From: Chloroflexota bacterium
Lineage (GTDB): Bacteria; Chloroflexota; Dehalococcoidia; Bin125
Direction: 5' to 3'
Assembly (NCBI GenBank): GCA_028874365.1
Contig: JAPPJZ010000034.1
Coordinates: forward strand, 25,068-89,067
DNA length: 64,000 nucleotides
The first letter of the stretch is position 1. Every line of letters starts with the position of its first letter. Shown here one piece after another: positions 33,370-41,482 of the stretch. The translations under genes were made by a program, and so were the position numbers. The notes under the pieces were generated by a model, which was given only the letters and a program-made list of their open reading frames with translations, had not been told where the DNA came from and did no database searches.

Positions 33370-34932
33370 ATGACTGACTACCAGCGCCCCTTCAAGAAGC
33401 TCCTGATTGCGAATCGCGGCGAGATCGCGGTCCGCGTGATTCGCGGCGCGCGCGACCTGGGGATCGAGACGGTGGCGGTTTTCTCCGACGCTGACCGGCG
33501 GGCCAGGCACGTGCGTATGGCGGACGAGTCGGTCCGCATCGGCGGACCGGCGCCGGCCGAGAGTTACCTGTCGATCGATGCGGTGATCAATGCGGCAAAG
33601 CAGACCGGTGCGGATGCGATCCACCCTGGATATGGGTTTCTCTCGGAGAATGCGAACTTCGCCCGTGCTTGCCGCGAGCAGGGCATCGTGTTCGTTGGGC
33701 CGTCCCCTGAGGCGATCGAGCTGATGGGTGACAAGATCGAGTCGCGACGGACGATGAAGCAGGCCGGAGTTCCGATCATCCCGGGCGCGATCGACCCGCT
33801 CGTCGATCCCTCCGAAGCGCGCCAGATGGCCGACGAGATCGGCTATCCGGTCGTGATCAAGGCGGCGGCCGGCGGCGGCGGGCGAGGCATCCGAATCGTC
33901 GAATCGGCCGGTGAGATCGATCGGGCGGTGCAGCAGGCGCAGGAGGAAGCGATCACGGCGTTCGGAGACGGAGCCGTGTTTGTGGAGAAGCTCCTGCGGC
34001 CGGCGCGGCATATTGAGATTCAGGTCGTGGCGGACACGCGCGGCAACATCGTCTGTCTGGGCGAACGCGACTGCTCGGCTCAACGGCGGCGGCAAAAGCT
34101 GGTCGAGGAGTCTCCAGCGCCCGGCATGTCGCCGCAGTTGCGGGCGCGGATGGAGGAGGCCGCAACGAACGCGGCCCGCGCCTGTTCATACACGTCGACC
34201 GGCACCGTCGAGTTCCTGGTCTGGGACGACGCCCATGCCCCGGACGGACGCAACTTCGCCTTCCTGGAGATGAACACTCGGCTGCAGGTCGAACATCCGG
34301 TGACGGAGTTGGTTCGCGGCGTCGATCTGGTTCAGGACCAACTCAGGATCGCGGGTGGATTCCCGCTCGGCTACACGGCGGCGGAACGCCCGATCCGCGG
34401 CTGGGCGATGGAGTGTCGAATCACCGCTGAAGACCCGTACAACGGATTCTCTCCCTCGGTCGGGCCGATCGCGTGGTTCCGCGAGGCCGATGGTCCCGGT
34501 GTACGGCTCGATTCGATGCTGGCGCGTGGCGTTGGGGTGAGTGCGCATTACGACTCGCTGATCGGCAAGCTGATCACTTGGGGCGAGACGCGAGATCAAT
34601 GCATCCGGAGGATGAAGCGGGCGCTGGGGGAGTACCTGGTGATCGGCGTGAGTACGTCGATTCCGTTTCATCAGGCCTTGATGGATGACGAATGCTTCCG
34701 CGACGGAGAGATCCACACGCTGTACGTGGAAGAAAACGAGATCCTCAATCCCGGCGACCGACCCGCGCATGGCGTGGAGGCGGCGTTGGCGGCGGCGCTC
34801 TTCTTCCACACGCAGGGCGAGCGGGCCGACCTGGAACGCAACGGACCACAACCGCGTCGGCGAGCCTGGGCTCAGTCCTCGCGCGGTCGACGATTCCCCG
34901 TGGAGCAAGGATGGCGAAGAACTACCGGCTAA
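33370..34932 (+). CDS. accC: Biotin carboxylase (acyl-CoA carboxylase alpha chain)
   Basis: 520 residues. KKLLIANRGEIAVRVIRGAR, HPGYGFLSENANFA, ATP-grasp loop VIKAAAGGGGRGIRIV, GERDCSAQRRRQKLVEE, and FLEMNTRLQVEHPVTEL give the full biotin carboxylase domain (usual length about 450); the last 60 residues form a basic, low-complexity tail. It carboxylates biotin using ATP and bicarbonate for a partner carboxyltransferase (not in the window). The biotin carrier gene begins 22 bases before it ends. Whether it serves acetyl- or propionyl-CoA carboxylase is open. Confidence 0.93.
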   Translation: MTDYQRPFKKLLIANRGEIAVRVIRGARDLGIETVAVFSDADRRARHVRMADESVRIGGPAPAESYLSIDAVINAAKQTGADAIHPGYGFLSENANFARACREQGIVFVGPSPEAIELMGDKIESRRTMKQAGVPIIPGAIDPLVDPSEARQMADEIGYPVVIKAAAGGGGRGIRIVESAGEIDRAVQQAQEEAITAFGDGAVFVEKLLRPARHIEIQVVADTRGNIVCLGERDCSAQRRRQKLVEESPAPGMSPQLRARMEEAATNAARACSYTSTGTVEFLVWDDAHAPDGRNFAFLEMNTRLQVEHPVTELVRGVDLVQDQLRIAGGFPLGYTAAERPIRGWAMECRITAEDPYNGFSPSVGPIAWFREADGPGVRLDSMLARGVGVSAHYDSLIGKLITWGETRDQCIRRMKRALGEYLVIGVSTSIPFHQALMDDECFRDGEIHTLYVEENEILNPGDRPAHGVEAALAAALFFHTQGERADLERNGPQPRRRAWAQSSRGRRFPVEQGWRRTTG

Positions 34933-35426
34933 TCGTGCAAGGCGGGCTGCAGGAGGTTGCCATCGACGACGACGGCAACGGAACCTATCTCGCGGACTTC
35001 GGCGGCGAGAAGTACTCGCTCGAGCTGGAGTCGCTCGACGACAGCACGCTGTTCCGCCTGTGGATCGACGGCGAGAGCACGCCGTTGGCGATCCGCCGCG
35101 ACGGCATGACGCTGGAGCTGTTCATCGGCCCCGACCGCTACTCGGCCGAAATCGAACGCAGCGCCGGGGTACTGAGCCACGCCGGCCCCGCGATCGAAGG
35201 CGAGGTGCGGCTCGTCGCTCCGATGACCGGTCAGGTCACGGAGGTCCTTGTTGGACCGGGCGATCAGGTGGAGGAGGGCGCTCCGCTGCTGGTGATGGTG
35301 GCGATGAAGATGAATAATGAGATTCGCTCGCCGGCAGCCGGGACGATCGTGCAAGTGGACGTGGAGGCGGGGGACGCGGTCGATCAGGGCGATTTGATGC
35401 TGGTGATCGACACGGAGTCGGCGTGA
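34911..35426 (+). CDS. Biotin carboxyl carrier protein
   Basis: 171 residues. The C-terminal biotinyl domain (about 100-171) holds LVMVAMKMNNEI with the biotin-accepting Lys, followed by GTIVQVDVEAGDAVDQGDLML. The residue before Ala is Val rather than the usual Glu. The N-terminal 100 residues form a small beta domain (YRLIVQGGLQEVAID) like the carrier-linked domain of acyl-CoA/pyruvate carboxylase alpha chains. ATG 34911 overlaps the carboxylase gene by 22 bases, so this is a split form of a biotin carboxylase-carrier chain. Confidence 0.9.
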   Translation: MAKNYRLIVQGGLQEVAIDDDGNGTYLADFGGEKYSLELESLDDSTLFRLWIDGESTPLAIRRDGMTLELFIGPDRYSAEIERSAGVLSHAGPAIEGEVRLVAPMTGQVTEVLVGPGDQVEEGAPLLVMVAMKMNNEIRSPAAGTIVQVDVEAGDAVDQGDLMLVIDTESA

Positions 35427-35444
35427 GCGAGCGGATGCTGACCG

Positions 35445-35463
35445 GCGCGGTTTGAAACCGCGC
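35445..35463 (+). terminator. Hairpin between biotin carrier and infC
   Basis: GCGCGGTTTGAAACCGCGC is a perfect 19-base inverted repeat. No T-run follows, so it could be an end signal for the carboxylase transcript or part of the infC leader. Confidence 0.4.
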
Positions 35464-35518
35464 GTCGGCAGACCTACCATCTGCCTCAACGGAGCCAACG
35501 ACAGACCGGCTCGTAGCG

Positions 35519-35534
35519 AAGGAGATTCGCCCTG
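35519..35534 (+). promoter_or_regulatory. Ribosome binding site that decides the infC CTG start
   Basis: AAGGAG, seven-base spacer, CTG. No ATG, GTG, TTG or ATT lies in frame at a usable distance from this site. Confidence 0.8.
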
Positions 35535-36161
35535 GCAGTCAAGGACCAACGAGAACAGAAAGAGCAGCGCGTCAACGAAGCGATTCGCATTCGAGAGGTG
35601 CGGGTGATCGGGGCCGAAGGCGAACAGCTCGGGATCATGCCCACCGTGCAGGCGCTGGACCTGGCGCGTGCGCAAGGACTCGATCTGGTTGAGGTCGCAC
35701 CCAACGCGCGACCGCCGGTCGCGAAGATGCTCGATTACGGCCGTTTCAAGTACGAACAGTCGAAGCGTGAACGCGAAGGTCGACGCCGGCAGAAGGGCTC
35801 GGCGCTGCATCAGATCAAGATGCGTCCGAACATCGGCCGGCACGACATGGAGGCCAAGGGTCGAACGGCGGCTCGGCTGCTGCGCAACGGTGACAAGGTC
35901 AAGATTTCGATCACGTTCCGCGGGCGCGAGATCACGCACCGGGACATCGGTCAGGAACGGATCCAGGAGATGCTCGACACGCTCGAGCAGAACGACGTTC
36001 CAACGATAATCGAGAAGCCGATTTCGACCGAGGGCCGGTTCATGTCGATCATCGTGGCCGAGGATAAGGTCAAGGCCAAAGCGATGGCGGACGCGAAGGC
36101 GGCAGTGGAGCCCGAGCAGGACGAGCAGCAGGCCCAGGCGGCTAGCGAAGCCGCTAGCTAG
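35532..36161 (+). CDS. infC: Translation initiation factor IF-3, probable CTG start
   Basis: 209 residues. The conserved IF-3 N-terminus (QRVNEAIRIREVRVIG) and both domains (LVEVAPNARPPVAKMLDYGRF; KMRPNIGRHDMEAK; ISITFRGREITH) are present. The first ATG/GTG/TTG in frame is GTG 35598, which would delete the conserved RVNEAIR start. CTG 35532 is seven bases after AAGGAG (35519-35524) and restores it. Non-canonical infC starts (AUU in E. coli) are a known autoregulation device because IF-3 rejects such codons. The Gln/Ala-rich tail extends past the usual end. Confidence 0.95.
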   Translation: MAVKDQREQKEQRVNEAIRIREVRVIGAEGEQLGIMPTVQALDLARAQGLDLVEVAPNARPPVAKMLDYGRFKYEQSKREREGRRRQKGSALHQIKMRPNIGRHDMEAKGRTAARLLRNGDKVKISITFRGREITHRDIGQERIQEMLDTLEQNDVPTIIEKPISTEGRFMSIIVAEDKVKAKAMADAKAAVEPEQDEQQAQAASEAAS

Positions 36162-36236
36162 CGGCCGGTCCGCGTCGGACAGCCTGCAACCAAACGTTGC
36201 CTGTCTGATCGCACGGTCAATGTGTGTTCGGTCTCA

Positions 36237-36265
36237 TTGGACTCAGTACGATTTGCTCCTAAGCT
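36237..36265 (+). promoter_or_regulatory. Candidate internal promoter before rpmI-rplT
   Basis: TTGGAC (36237-36242), 17-base spacer, TAAGCT (36260-36265), in the 160-base gap after infC. It would give a leader of about 50 bases before rpmI. Confidence 0.5.
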
Positions 36266-36322
36266 GGGGAGACGCGCGGCTGCATCGTTGATGATCCGCG
36301 GCTGTGCTGGAGACGCTCACCG

Positions 36323-36529
36323 ATGCCGAAAATGAAGACCCACAAGGGCGCCGCCAAGCGATTCCGCGTTACGCGCACGGGCAAGGTGCTGCGGATGAAG
36401 GGCTATCGCGGGCACAACAAGCAGAAAAAGAGCAAGCGCACCCTGCGTGCGCAGAGCCGGATGCACGAGGTCAAGCGTTCCGGCGACCAGAAGCGGGTCA
36501 AGCGCCTGCTGCCGTACGGATCGCCGTAG
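36323..36529 (+). CDS. rpmI: 50S ribosomal protein L35
   Basis: 68 residues, very basic. The classic start [17 protein letters not shown] and the [13 protein letters not shown] segment identify bacterial L35. It lies in the universal infC-rpmI-rplT order, 160 bases after infC and 48 bases before rplT. Confidence 0.98.
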   Translation: MPKMKTHKGAAKRFRVTRTGKVLRMKGYRGHNKQKKSKRTLRAQSRMHEVKRSGDQKRVKRLLPYGSP

Positions 36530-36577
36530 CGATCGTCCGCAGAGCAGCACTGAGCACCGCAGAACAGGAACCCTGTC

Positions 36578-36928
36578 ATGCCACGAGTCAAGGGCGGTCC
36601 GCGAGAACGTCGGCGACACAAGAAGGTTCTCAAGCAAACCAAGGGTCATCACGGCGTCCGCCATCGCCTCTATCGGCGAGCGTCAGAATCCCGCCTGCAC
36701 GCGCTCTCGTATGCCTACGCACACCGTCGCGAGCGCAAGGGCGACATGCGGCGAATCTGGATTCAGCGGATCAATGCCGCCGCGCGGCTGAACGGCACGA
36801 CGTACAGCCGTCTGATCCACTCGCTGAAGCAGGCGGGCATCGAGATCGACCGCAAGGTGCTGGCCGAGATGGCGCTACATGACCCGGAGGGGTTCAGCGC
36901 CGTCGTCAAGCAGGCCAACGCCGCCTGA
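36578..36928 (+). CDS. rplT: 50S ribosomal protein L20
   Basis: 116 residues. MPRVKGGPRERRRHKKVLKQ, then HHGVRHRLYRRASESRLHAL and the RRIWIQRINAAARLNGTTYS globular part. L20 binds 23S rRNA early in 50S assembly and in many bacteria represses its own operon through the leader RNA; I see no clear mimic in this leader. Followed by a strong terminator. Confidence 0.98.
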   Translation: MPRVKGGPRERRRHKKVLKQTKGHHGVRHRLYRRASESRLHALSYAYAHRRERKGDMRRIWIQRINAAARLNGTTYSRLIHSLKQAGIEIDRKVLAEMALHDPEGFSAVVKQANAA

Positions 36929-36953
36929 CGACTCTCCACAGCCAAGGCACAAC

Positions 36954-36993
36954 GAAGCCCGGCACCATCAGGTGGTTGCCGGGCTTCTCTTTG
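36954..36993 (+). terminator. Rho-independent terminator after rplT
   Basis: GAAGCCCGGCA and TGCCGGGCTTC form an 11-base perfect stem around a 12-base loop, followed by TCTTTG. It ends the infC-rpmI-rplT operon. Confidence 0.85.
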
Positions 36994-37011
36994 TACGTGA
37001 CCGTACGACGA

Positions 37012-37527
37012 TCAAGAGCCTGTTGACAGCGCAGGAGTCTCGCTGGCGTCGAACGCGAGGTCAGCTGCATCGGCCTCGGGGAGATGCTCAGCCAGCCAGT
37101 CGCCGGCGTCTTCATCCTTCAGCCAGGGCAAGATGTGCGTGAGCGCAATGAACTCGCGCATGTGCAGCGCGTTCTTGATCACGTCGAACTCAATCTCGCG
37201 GTTCCGCTCTCGCCACTCAGTAGGCAAGTCGATGTGCGCGTCGGCAAACGCGCGCGCAGCGACGCGAGCGTCCTCCATGTTGAGCTGGAGGAAGGCGCGC
37301 AGTCGCCGGACGACCAGCTCGTGAGCCGCCTCCCACGATGCGGCGCCCTCACGTCGGGCCATGGCCCGCATGACGCGTCGCAGTTCGATGGGCGGCAGGG
37401 CGGTGGCGTCGTAGAGGGTTGCGGCGAGCTGCAAGTGGTCGCTCGCATCGTTCAATCGGTGCGTAAGGTCTCCCAGCTCGAACGCGCTGCCATAGTTCTC
37501 GGACAGGTTCGGATGCACGTAGGTCAT
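37012..37527 (-). CDS. Unknown 171-aa protein under a CIRCE-like operator
   Basis: Not recognised. Soluble and helical throughout (LSENYGSAFELGDLTHRLNDA; MARREGAASWEAAHELVVRR), with a conserved-looking HMREFIALTHILPWL segment and an acidic C-terminus. ATG 37527 (MTYVHPNL) is fixed by AAGGAA eight bases upstream; a 33-residue extension would run through the operator. A perfect inverted repeat matching CIRCE lies 40 bases before the start, implying HrcA control and heat-shock induction. It follows pheT on the same strand, with 140 bases between. Confidence 0.7.
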   Translation of the reverse strand: MTYVHPNLSENYGSAFELGDLTHRLNDASDHLQLAATLYDATALPPIELRRVMRAMARREGAASWEAAHELVVRRLRAFLQLNMEDARVAARAFADAHIDLPTEWRERNREIEFDVIKNALHMREFIALTHILPWLKDEDAGDWLAEHLPEADAADLAFDASETPALSTGS

Positions 37528-37566
37528 GATCGGTTCCTTCCGCGTCGTTTGTCTTCGATTCCAATT

Positions 37567-37593
37567 CTGGCACTCTCTGGCAGAGAGTGCCAA
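37567..37593 (-). promoter_or_regulatory. CIRCE-like (HrcA) operator overlapping a promoter
   Basis: On the minus strand TTGGCACTC, nine bases, GAGTGCCAG, against the consensus TTAGCACTC-N9-GAGTGCTAA: 15 of 18 positions match, with the exact nine-base gap. The mismatches at the inner A/T pair are symmetrical (G and C). The arms actually extend to a perfect 25-base palindrome (37568-37592). TTGGCA within it and CAGAAT 18 bases on could be -35 and -10. Confidence 0.75.
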
Positions 37594-37667
37594 CACAATG
37601 AGTTGGCGAAGAATCGAGTACGACAAGCAGGGAACAGAGAAGCTGGAGGCTTATGACCAGTGTAGGT

Positions 37668-40079
37668 CTATGAGTCTCGTAGCGTCGCCTGGAACTGCGA
37701 CTCCAGGCGTCGCACGATTCCACGACGTGCCTTCTCCACATCGCGGTCCGTGAGCGTCCGGTCGGGCGACCGGTAGTAGACACGGAAGGCCAGCGACTTC
37801 TTCCCGGCCGGAATCTGATCGCCCTCGTAGATGTCGAACAGATCGACCGCCTCGACCAGCCCATTTCCTCCGATGGCGGCGGCCAGTTCGCCGGCCGCAG
37901 TGTCGCGATCCACAATCAACGCCAAGTCCTCGACCGCAGCGGGGTAGATCGATGGCGAGGGTACCGTCTCTGATTCCCGCAGCAGCGGGGCGAGGGCCCC
38001 GACAGACAACTCAAGCGCGAATACATCGCTTTCGATCCCGAACCGCGCGGCGAGGCTCGGCACCAACTTGCCGAGTGCTCCGACGGGTTTGCCGCGCACC
38101 GTGATTTGCGCCGACTCTCCGCGAACCAGCGCAGCGTCGTCAGCGCCGCCCTGCAGGCCGAATTCAACATCGAGGCCGGCCGCGAGTTGCTCGAGCACGC
38201 CTTTGGCATCGAAGAAGTCGAGCGTCCTGGCCGCCTCGCCGTGTACGGACGCGGGCGCCTCGCCACCGACCAGCGCCATGACCATGCGCTCTTCAATCGG
38301 TTGTCGACCCGGTCTTGCCTCGAACGTCTTGCCGACCTCGTAGATGCCTAGTCCGCCACGAGCTTCCTGCTGATTGGACGCGAAGGTTTCGAGTCCACGC
38401 GGCCGCAGGCTGGTGCGCAGGCGGTCTTGCGCCGCGTTCATTGGGTTCTGCAGCCTTACGGAGGACGGTCCGGAGGTCGCTTCGGAGGCGGTCGCGGACA
38501 GCTCAGAGTCCTGGACCGTGACGTAGGTGATGATTTCGCGCAAGCCGAGACCGGTCAGGACGTCGCGGATGCGCTCGCCTAGATCTCGCTCCCGATCGAT
38601 GTCGGGGTCGGGTACCGCGCCGGGCAGCGGCTCCGAGGGGAGATTGTCGTAGCCGAGGACGCGGCCGATCTCCTCCACGACGTCGTCCGGGACGGCGATG
38701 TCCGAACGCCAGGGCGGGCAACTGACTGCGAATCGATCGGGCGGCAGCCAGCGATTCGAGATGCCCAGCGCCGAGAGGATGCCGCGCACCTCTTCGACGC
38801 TCGGCTGGACGGAGAGGATCTGGGTGATCCGGCGCTGCGGGACGACGACCTGGGGAGTATGCGCTTTGCCCGGGTAGGTATCGACGATTCCGGCAAATGC
38901 CGTGCCACCGGCTGTCTCGACGATCAGCGCCGCCGCTCGACGCGCGGCGAGCTCGGCGAGTTCCGGATTGAGTGATTTTTCGAACCTGCGGCTCGCTTCC
39001 GTGCCGCCCTCGGTGTGCCGTGCACGGCTTCGGCGAATCGACGCTTCCTGGAAGTTGGCCGTCTCGAGCAGGACGGTTGTGGTCGAGTCGGAAATCTCCG
39101 AATCGGCGCCGCCCATGATCCCCGCGAGCGCGACGGCTCGATCCGCGTCGGCGATGACGAGATCGTCCGTTTCCAGTTTCAATTCCGACCCGTCGAGCAG
39201 TTCGATCCGCTCGTCCGGGCGGGCGCGACGTACCACGATCCGGTTTTCGTGGAGGACTTCGTAGTCGAACGCGTGCAGCGGTTGTCCCCACTCCAACATG
39301 ACGTAGTTGGTGACATCGACGATGTTGTTGATCGGGCGCATTCCGGCCGACGACAGCGCCTCTTGCATCCACTCGGGCGACGGTCCCACGGTCACGCCGT
39401 CAATCACAATCGCCGTGTAGCGAGGACAGCCCTCGGCGTCCTCGATCTGGACGCTCGTGCGGTCATGGGCAGAGACCGTCGATTCGGCATATGTCGCCAA
39501 CGGCTCACGAACAGCACCGCGTGTCAATGCGGCGACTTCCCGCGCGATGCCGAGAATCGAAAAGTGGTCCGGTCGATTCGGCGTCGGCTTGATATCAAGC
39601 ACGACATCGCCGAGGACATCTGCAAGTGGCGTGCCCAGCCCCGCATCGGTGTCAAGTACGAGGATGCCCTCGTGCTCGTCCGACAGCCCAAGCTCGCGCT
39701 CAGAGCAGACCATACCCAACGAGGTCACGCCGCGAATCTTGCCTTTGCGGAGTCGACGCGGTTCCCGTGTGTTGGGATCAATCAACTGCGCGCCTACCTG
39801 CGCGAAGGCGATTGTCTGACCTTGGGCCAGGTTCGGCGCGCCGCAAACCACCTGCAGCGGCTCATCCGCGCCAAAGTCGACCGTGGCGAGGCGCAATCGG
39901 TCGGCGTTGGGATGCTGGTCAATGGCGGCAACACGACCGACGACCACCTGGTCCCAATCGCCGCCGCTGCGTTTGACCGCCTCGACCTCGGCGCCGGCCA
40001 TGCTGAGACGGTGCGCCAGTTCCTCGACCGACATGTCCCAATCGACGTACTGCGCCAGCCACTTGAGCGGAACCTCCAT
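37668..40079 (-). CDS. pheT: Phenylalanyl-tRNA synthetase beta chain
   Basis: 803 residues, usual bacterial length. The N-terminal tRNA-binding OB domain (VVVGRVAAIDQHPNADRLRL) is followed by the B3/B4 editing domain (YTAIVIDGVTVGPSPEWMQE), B5, a catalytic-like core and the C-terminal ferredoxin-fold anticodon-binding domain (FRVYYRSPDRTLTDRDVEKA). It forms an alpha2-beta2 enzyme with PheS. Its ATG overlaps the pheS stop by one base (TAATG). Confidence 0.97.
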   Translation of the reverse strand: MEVPLKWLAQYVDWDMSVEELAHRLSMAGAEVEAVKRSGGDWDQVVVGRVAAIDQHPNADRLRLATVDFGADEPLQVVCGAPNLAQGQTIAFAQVGAQLIDPNTREPRRLRKGKIRGVTSLGMVCSERELGLSDEHEGILVLDTDAGLGTPLADVLGDVVLDIKPTPNRPDHFSILGIAREVAALTRGAVREPLATYAESTVSAHDRTSVQIEDAEGCPRYTAIVIDGVTVGPSPEWMQEALSSAGMRPINNIVDVTNYVMLEWGQPLHAFDYEVLHENRIVVRRARPDERIELLDGSELKLETDDLVIADADRAVALAGIMGGADSEISDSTTTVLLETANFQEASIRRSRARHTEGGTEASRRFEKSLNPELAELAARRAAALIVETAGGTAFAGIVDTYPGKAHTPQVVVPQRRITQILSVQPSVEEVRGILSALGISNRWLPPDRFAVSCPPWRSDIAVPDDVVEEIGRVLGYDNLPSEPLPGAVPDPDIDRERDLGERIRDVLTGLGLREIITYVTVQDSELSATASEATSGPSSVRLQNPMNAAQDRLRTSLRPRGLETFASNQQEARGGLGIYEVGKTFEARPGRQPIEERMVMALVGGEAPASVHGEAARTLDFFDAKGVLEQLAAGLDVEFGLQGGADDAALVRGESAQITVRGKPVGALGKLVPSLAARFGIESDVFALELSVGALAPLLRESETVPSPSIYPAAVEDLALIVDRDTAAGELAAAIGGNGLVEAVDLFDIYEGDQIPAGKKSLAFRVYYRSPDRTLTDRDVEKARRGIVRRLESQFQATLRDS

Positions 40080-41077
40080 TAGCGGCGCCCCTCGAACTGA
40101 CGCAGGAAACGCACGTCATTGCGGTAGAAATGTCGGATATCGCGGACGCCGTAGCGCAGCATGGCCACCCTCTCGACGCCCATACCGAAGGCGAATCCGG
40201 TGTATTGGTCGGGGTCGAGACCGGCGTCCTCGATGATCTCGGGGTGGACCATGCCGCAACCGAGAATCTCCAACCAGTCGCCGTGCCAGCGAACGCCGAG
40301 CTCGGCGCCGGGCTCGACGAAGGGGAAATAGTCGCAACGGAATCGGGTCTCGATATCTGCCCCGAACATGCGCCGGACAAACGCCTCCAGCGTTCCCTTG
40401 AGGTGCGCGAAGGAGAGATCGCGGTCAATGACAAGTCCTTCGATCTGAGTCAACATCCACTCGTGGGTGGCGTCTGTTGCTTCGTAGCGATAGCAGGTGC
40501 CGGGGACGATCACTCTAATCGGCGGCCTGCGACGTTCGAGGTAGCGAATCTGCATCGGCGACGTGTGCGTGCGCAGGAGTTGGCGCGGGCCGCCGGAATC
40601 GTCGTCGGCGATCCAAATCGTGTCCCACATGTCCCTTGCGGGGTGACCGGCCGGGATTCGCAGCCGGTCGAAGTTGTACTCCTCCAACTCGACATCGGGC
40701 CCTTCGACCACGTCGAAACCCATATCGCGGAACGTGCGCTCCATCATGCGTCGGGTCAGCGTGATCGGATGCAGCGACCCCAGCGGCGGGCGACGGCCCG
40801 GCAGCGTGACATCGATCGACGTTCCCTGGTCCGCGGCGGCGAGCAGCTCGGCTCGGCGGGCAGAGACTGCCTCCTCCAGCGTCCCTTTGAGCCGGTTTGC
40901 GCCCGCGCCGATGATCGGTCGCTGTTCAGCGGGAAGCTCTCTGACTCCGCGCAGTACGGCCGTGAGGCGGCCTCGTCGACCGAGCCACTCCACTCGCCAG
41001 GCGTCGAGGGTGGGTTCGTCGCCCGCGTCGGCGAGCGACGCTTGCGCCTCTGCTTCCAACGCCACGAGATCGACCAC
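40079..41077 (-). CDS. pheS: Phenylalanyl-tRNA synthetase alpha chain
   Basis: 332 residues from GTG 41077 (VVDLVALEAEAQASL), close to the usual 330-340. N-terminal coiled coil, then the class II core: HPITLTRRMMERTFRDMGFDVVEGPDVE, GHPARDMWDTIW, LLRTHTSPMQIRYL and the motif 3 GFAFGMGVERVAMLRYGVRDIR. Readings starting as far up as 41215 add 46 residues without family counterpart. The promoter must lie between here and the divergent gene at 41214. Confidence 0.95.
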   Translation of the reverse strand: MVDLVALEAEAQASLADAGDEPTLDAWRVEWLGRRGRLTAVLRGVRELPAEQRPIIGAGANRLKGTLEEAVSARRAELLAAADQGTSIDVTLPGRRPPLGSLHPITLTRRMMERTFRDMGFDVVEGPDVELEEYNFDRLRIPAGHPARDMWDTIWIADDDSGGPRQLLRTHTSPMQIRYLERRRPPIRVIVPGTCYRYEATDATHEWMLTQIEGLVIDRDLSFAHLKGTLEAFVRRMFGADIETRFRCDYFPFVEPGAELGVRWHGDWLEILGCGMVHPEIIEDAGLDPDQYTGFAFGMGVERVAMLRYGVRDIRHFYRNDVRFLRQFEGRR

Positions 41078-41213
41078 AGCGTCATTCCCACAACAGAAAC
41101 TCAGTCGTACGCCTCGTATCGTACCCGTCCGCCTCTTCGAGTGGCATCGCGCGGATAGTAAACTTGTCCCATTCTCACGGTCGCGCGCAATCCGAGATCC
41201 TGGAGCTATCGAC

Positions 41214-41462
41214 ATGGCAGTGAAGAGCTACATCCTGATCGAAACAGAGGTCGGCACGGCCAAACAGGTAGCGCTCTCGCTGGGCGAGATCACTCACAGC
41301 GAGGGAGAAATCAAAACGGTCGAGTTGGTGACCGGCCCGTTCGATGTTATCTGTCTGGTGGAAGCGGAGAACCTCGAACGCCTGGGAAGCTGTATCACCG
41401 ATTCGATCCAGACCGTTGCCGGAGTTAAGCGCACCACGACCTGTCTGACGATTCAAGTCTGA
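41214..41462 (+). CDS. Stand-alone Lrp/AsnC ligand-binding (RAM) domain protein
   Basis: 82 residues. SYILIETEVGTAKQVALSLG, VKTVELVTGPFDVICLVEAE-like strands and VKRTTTCLTIQV match the C-terminal effector-binding half of Lrp/AsnC regulators, with no helix-turn-helix. Such stand-alone domains form oligomers that bind amino acids. The ATG is preceded by TGGAG with an eight-base gap. moeA follows after 20 bases. Confidence 0.85.
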   Translation: MAVKSYILIETEVGTAKQVALSLGEITHSEGEIKTVELVTGPFDVICLVEAENLERLGSCITDSIQTVAGVKRTTTCLTIQV

Positions 41463-41482
41463 CCTGGAACAGCAGCTTCAAT

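Noticed and set aside
39015..40082. 355-codon plus-strand frame inside pheT
   Set aside because: Antisense to a full-length PheT; composition only.
41078..41215. 46-residue N-terminal extension of pheS
   Set aside because: No PheS counterpart; it would remove the intergenic region with the divergent RAM-domain gene.
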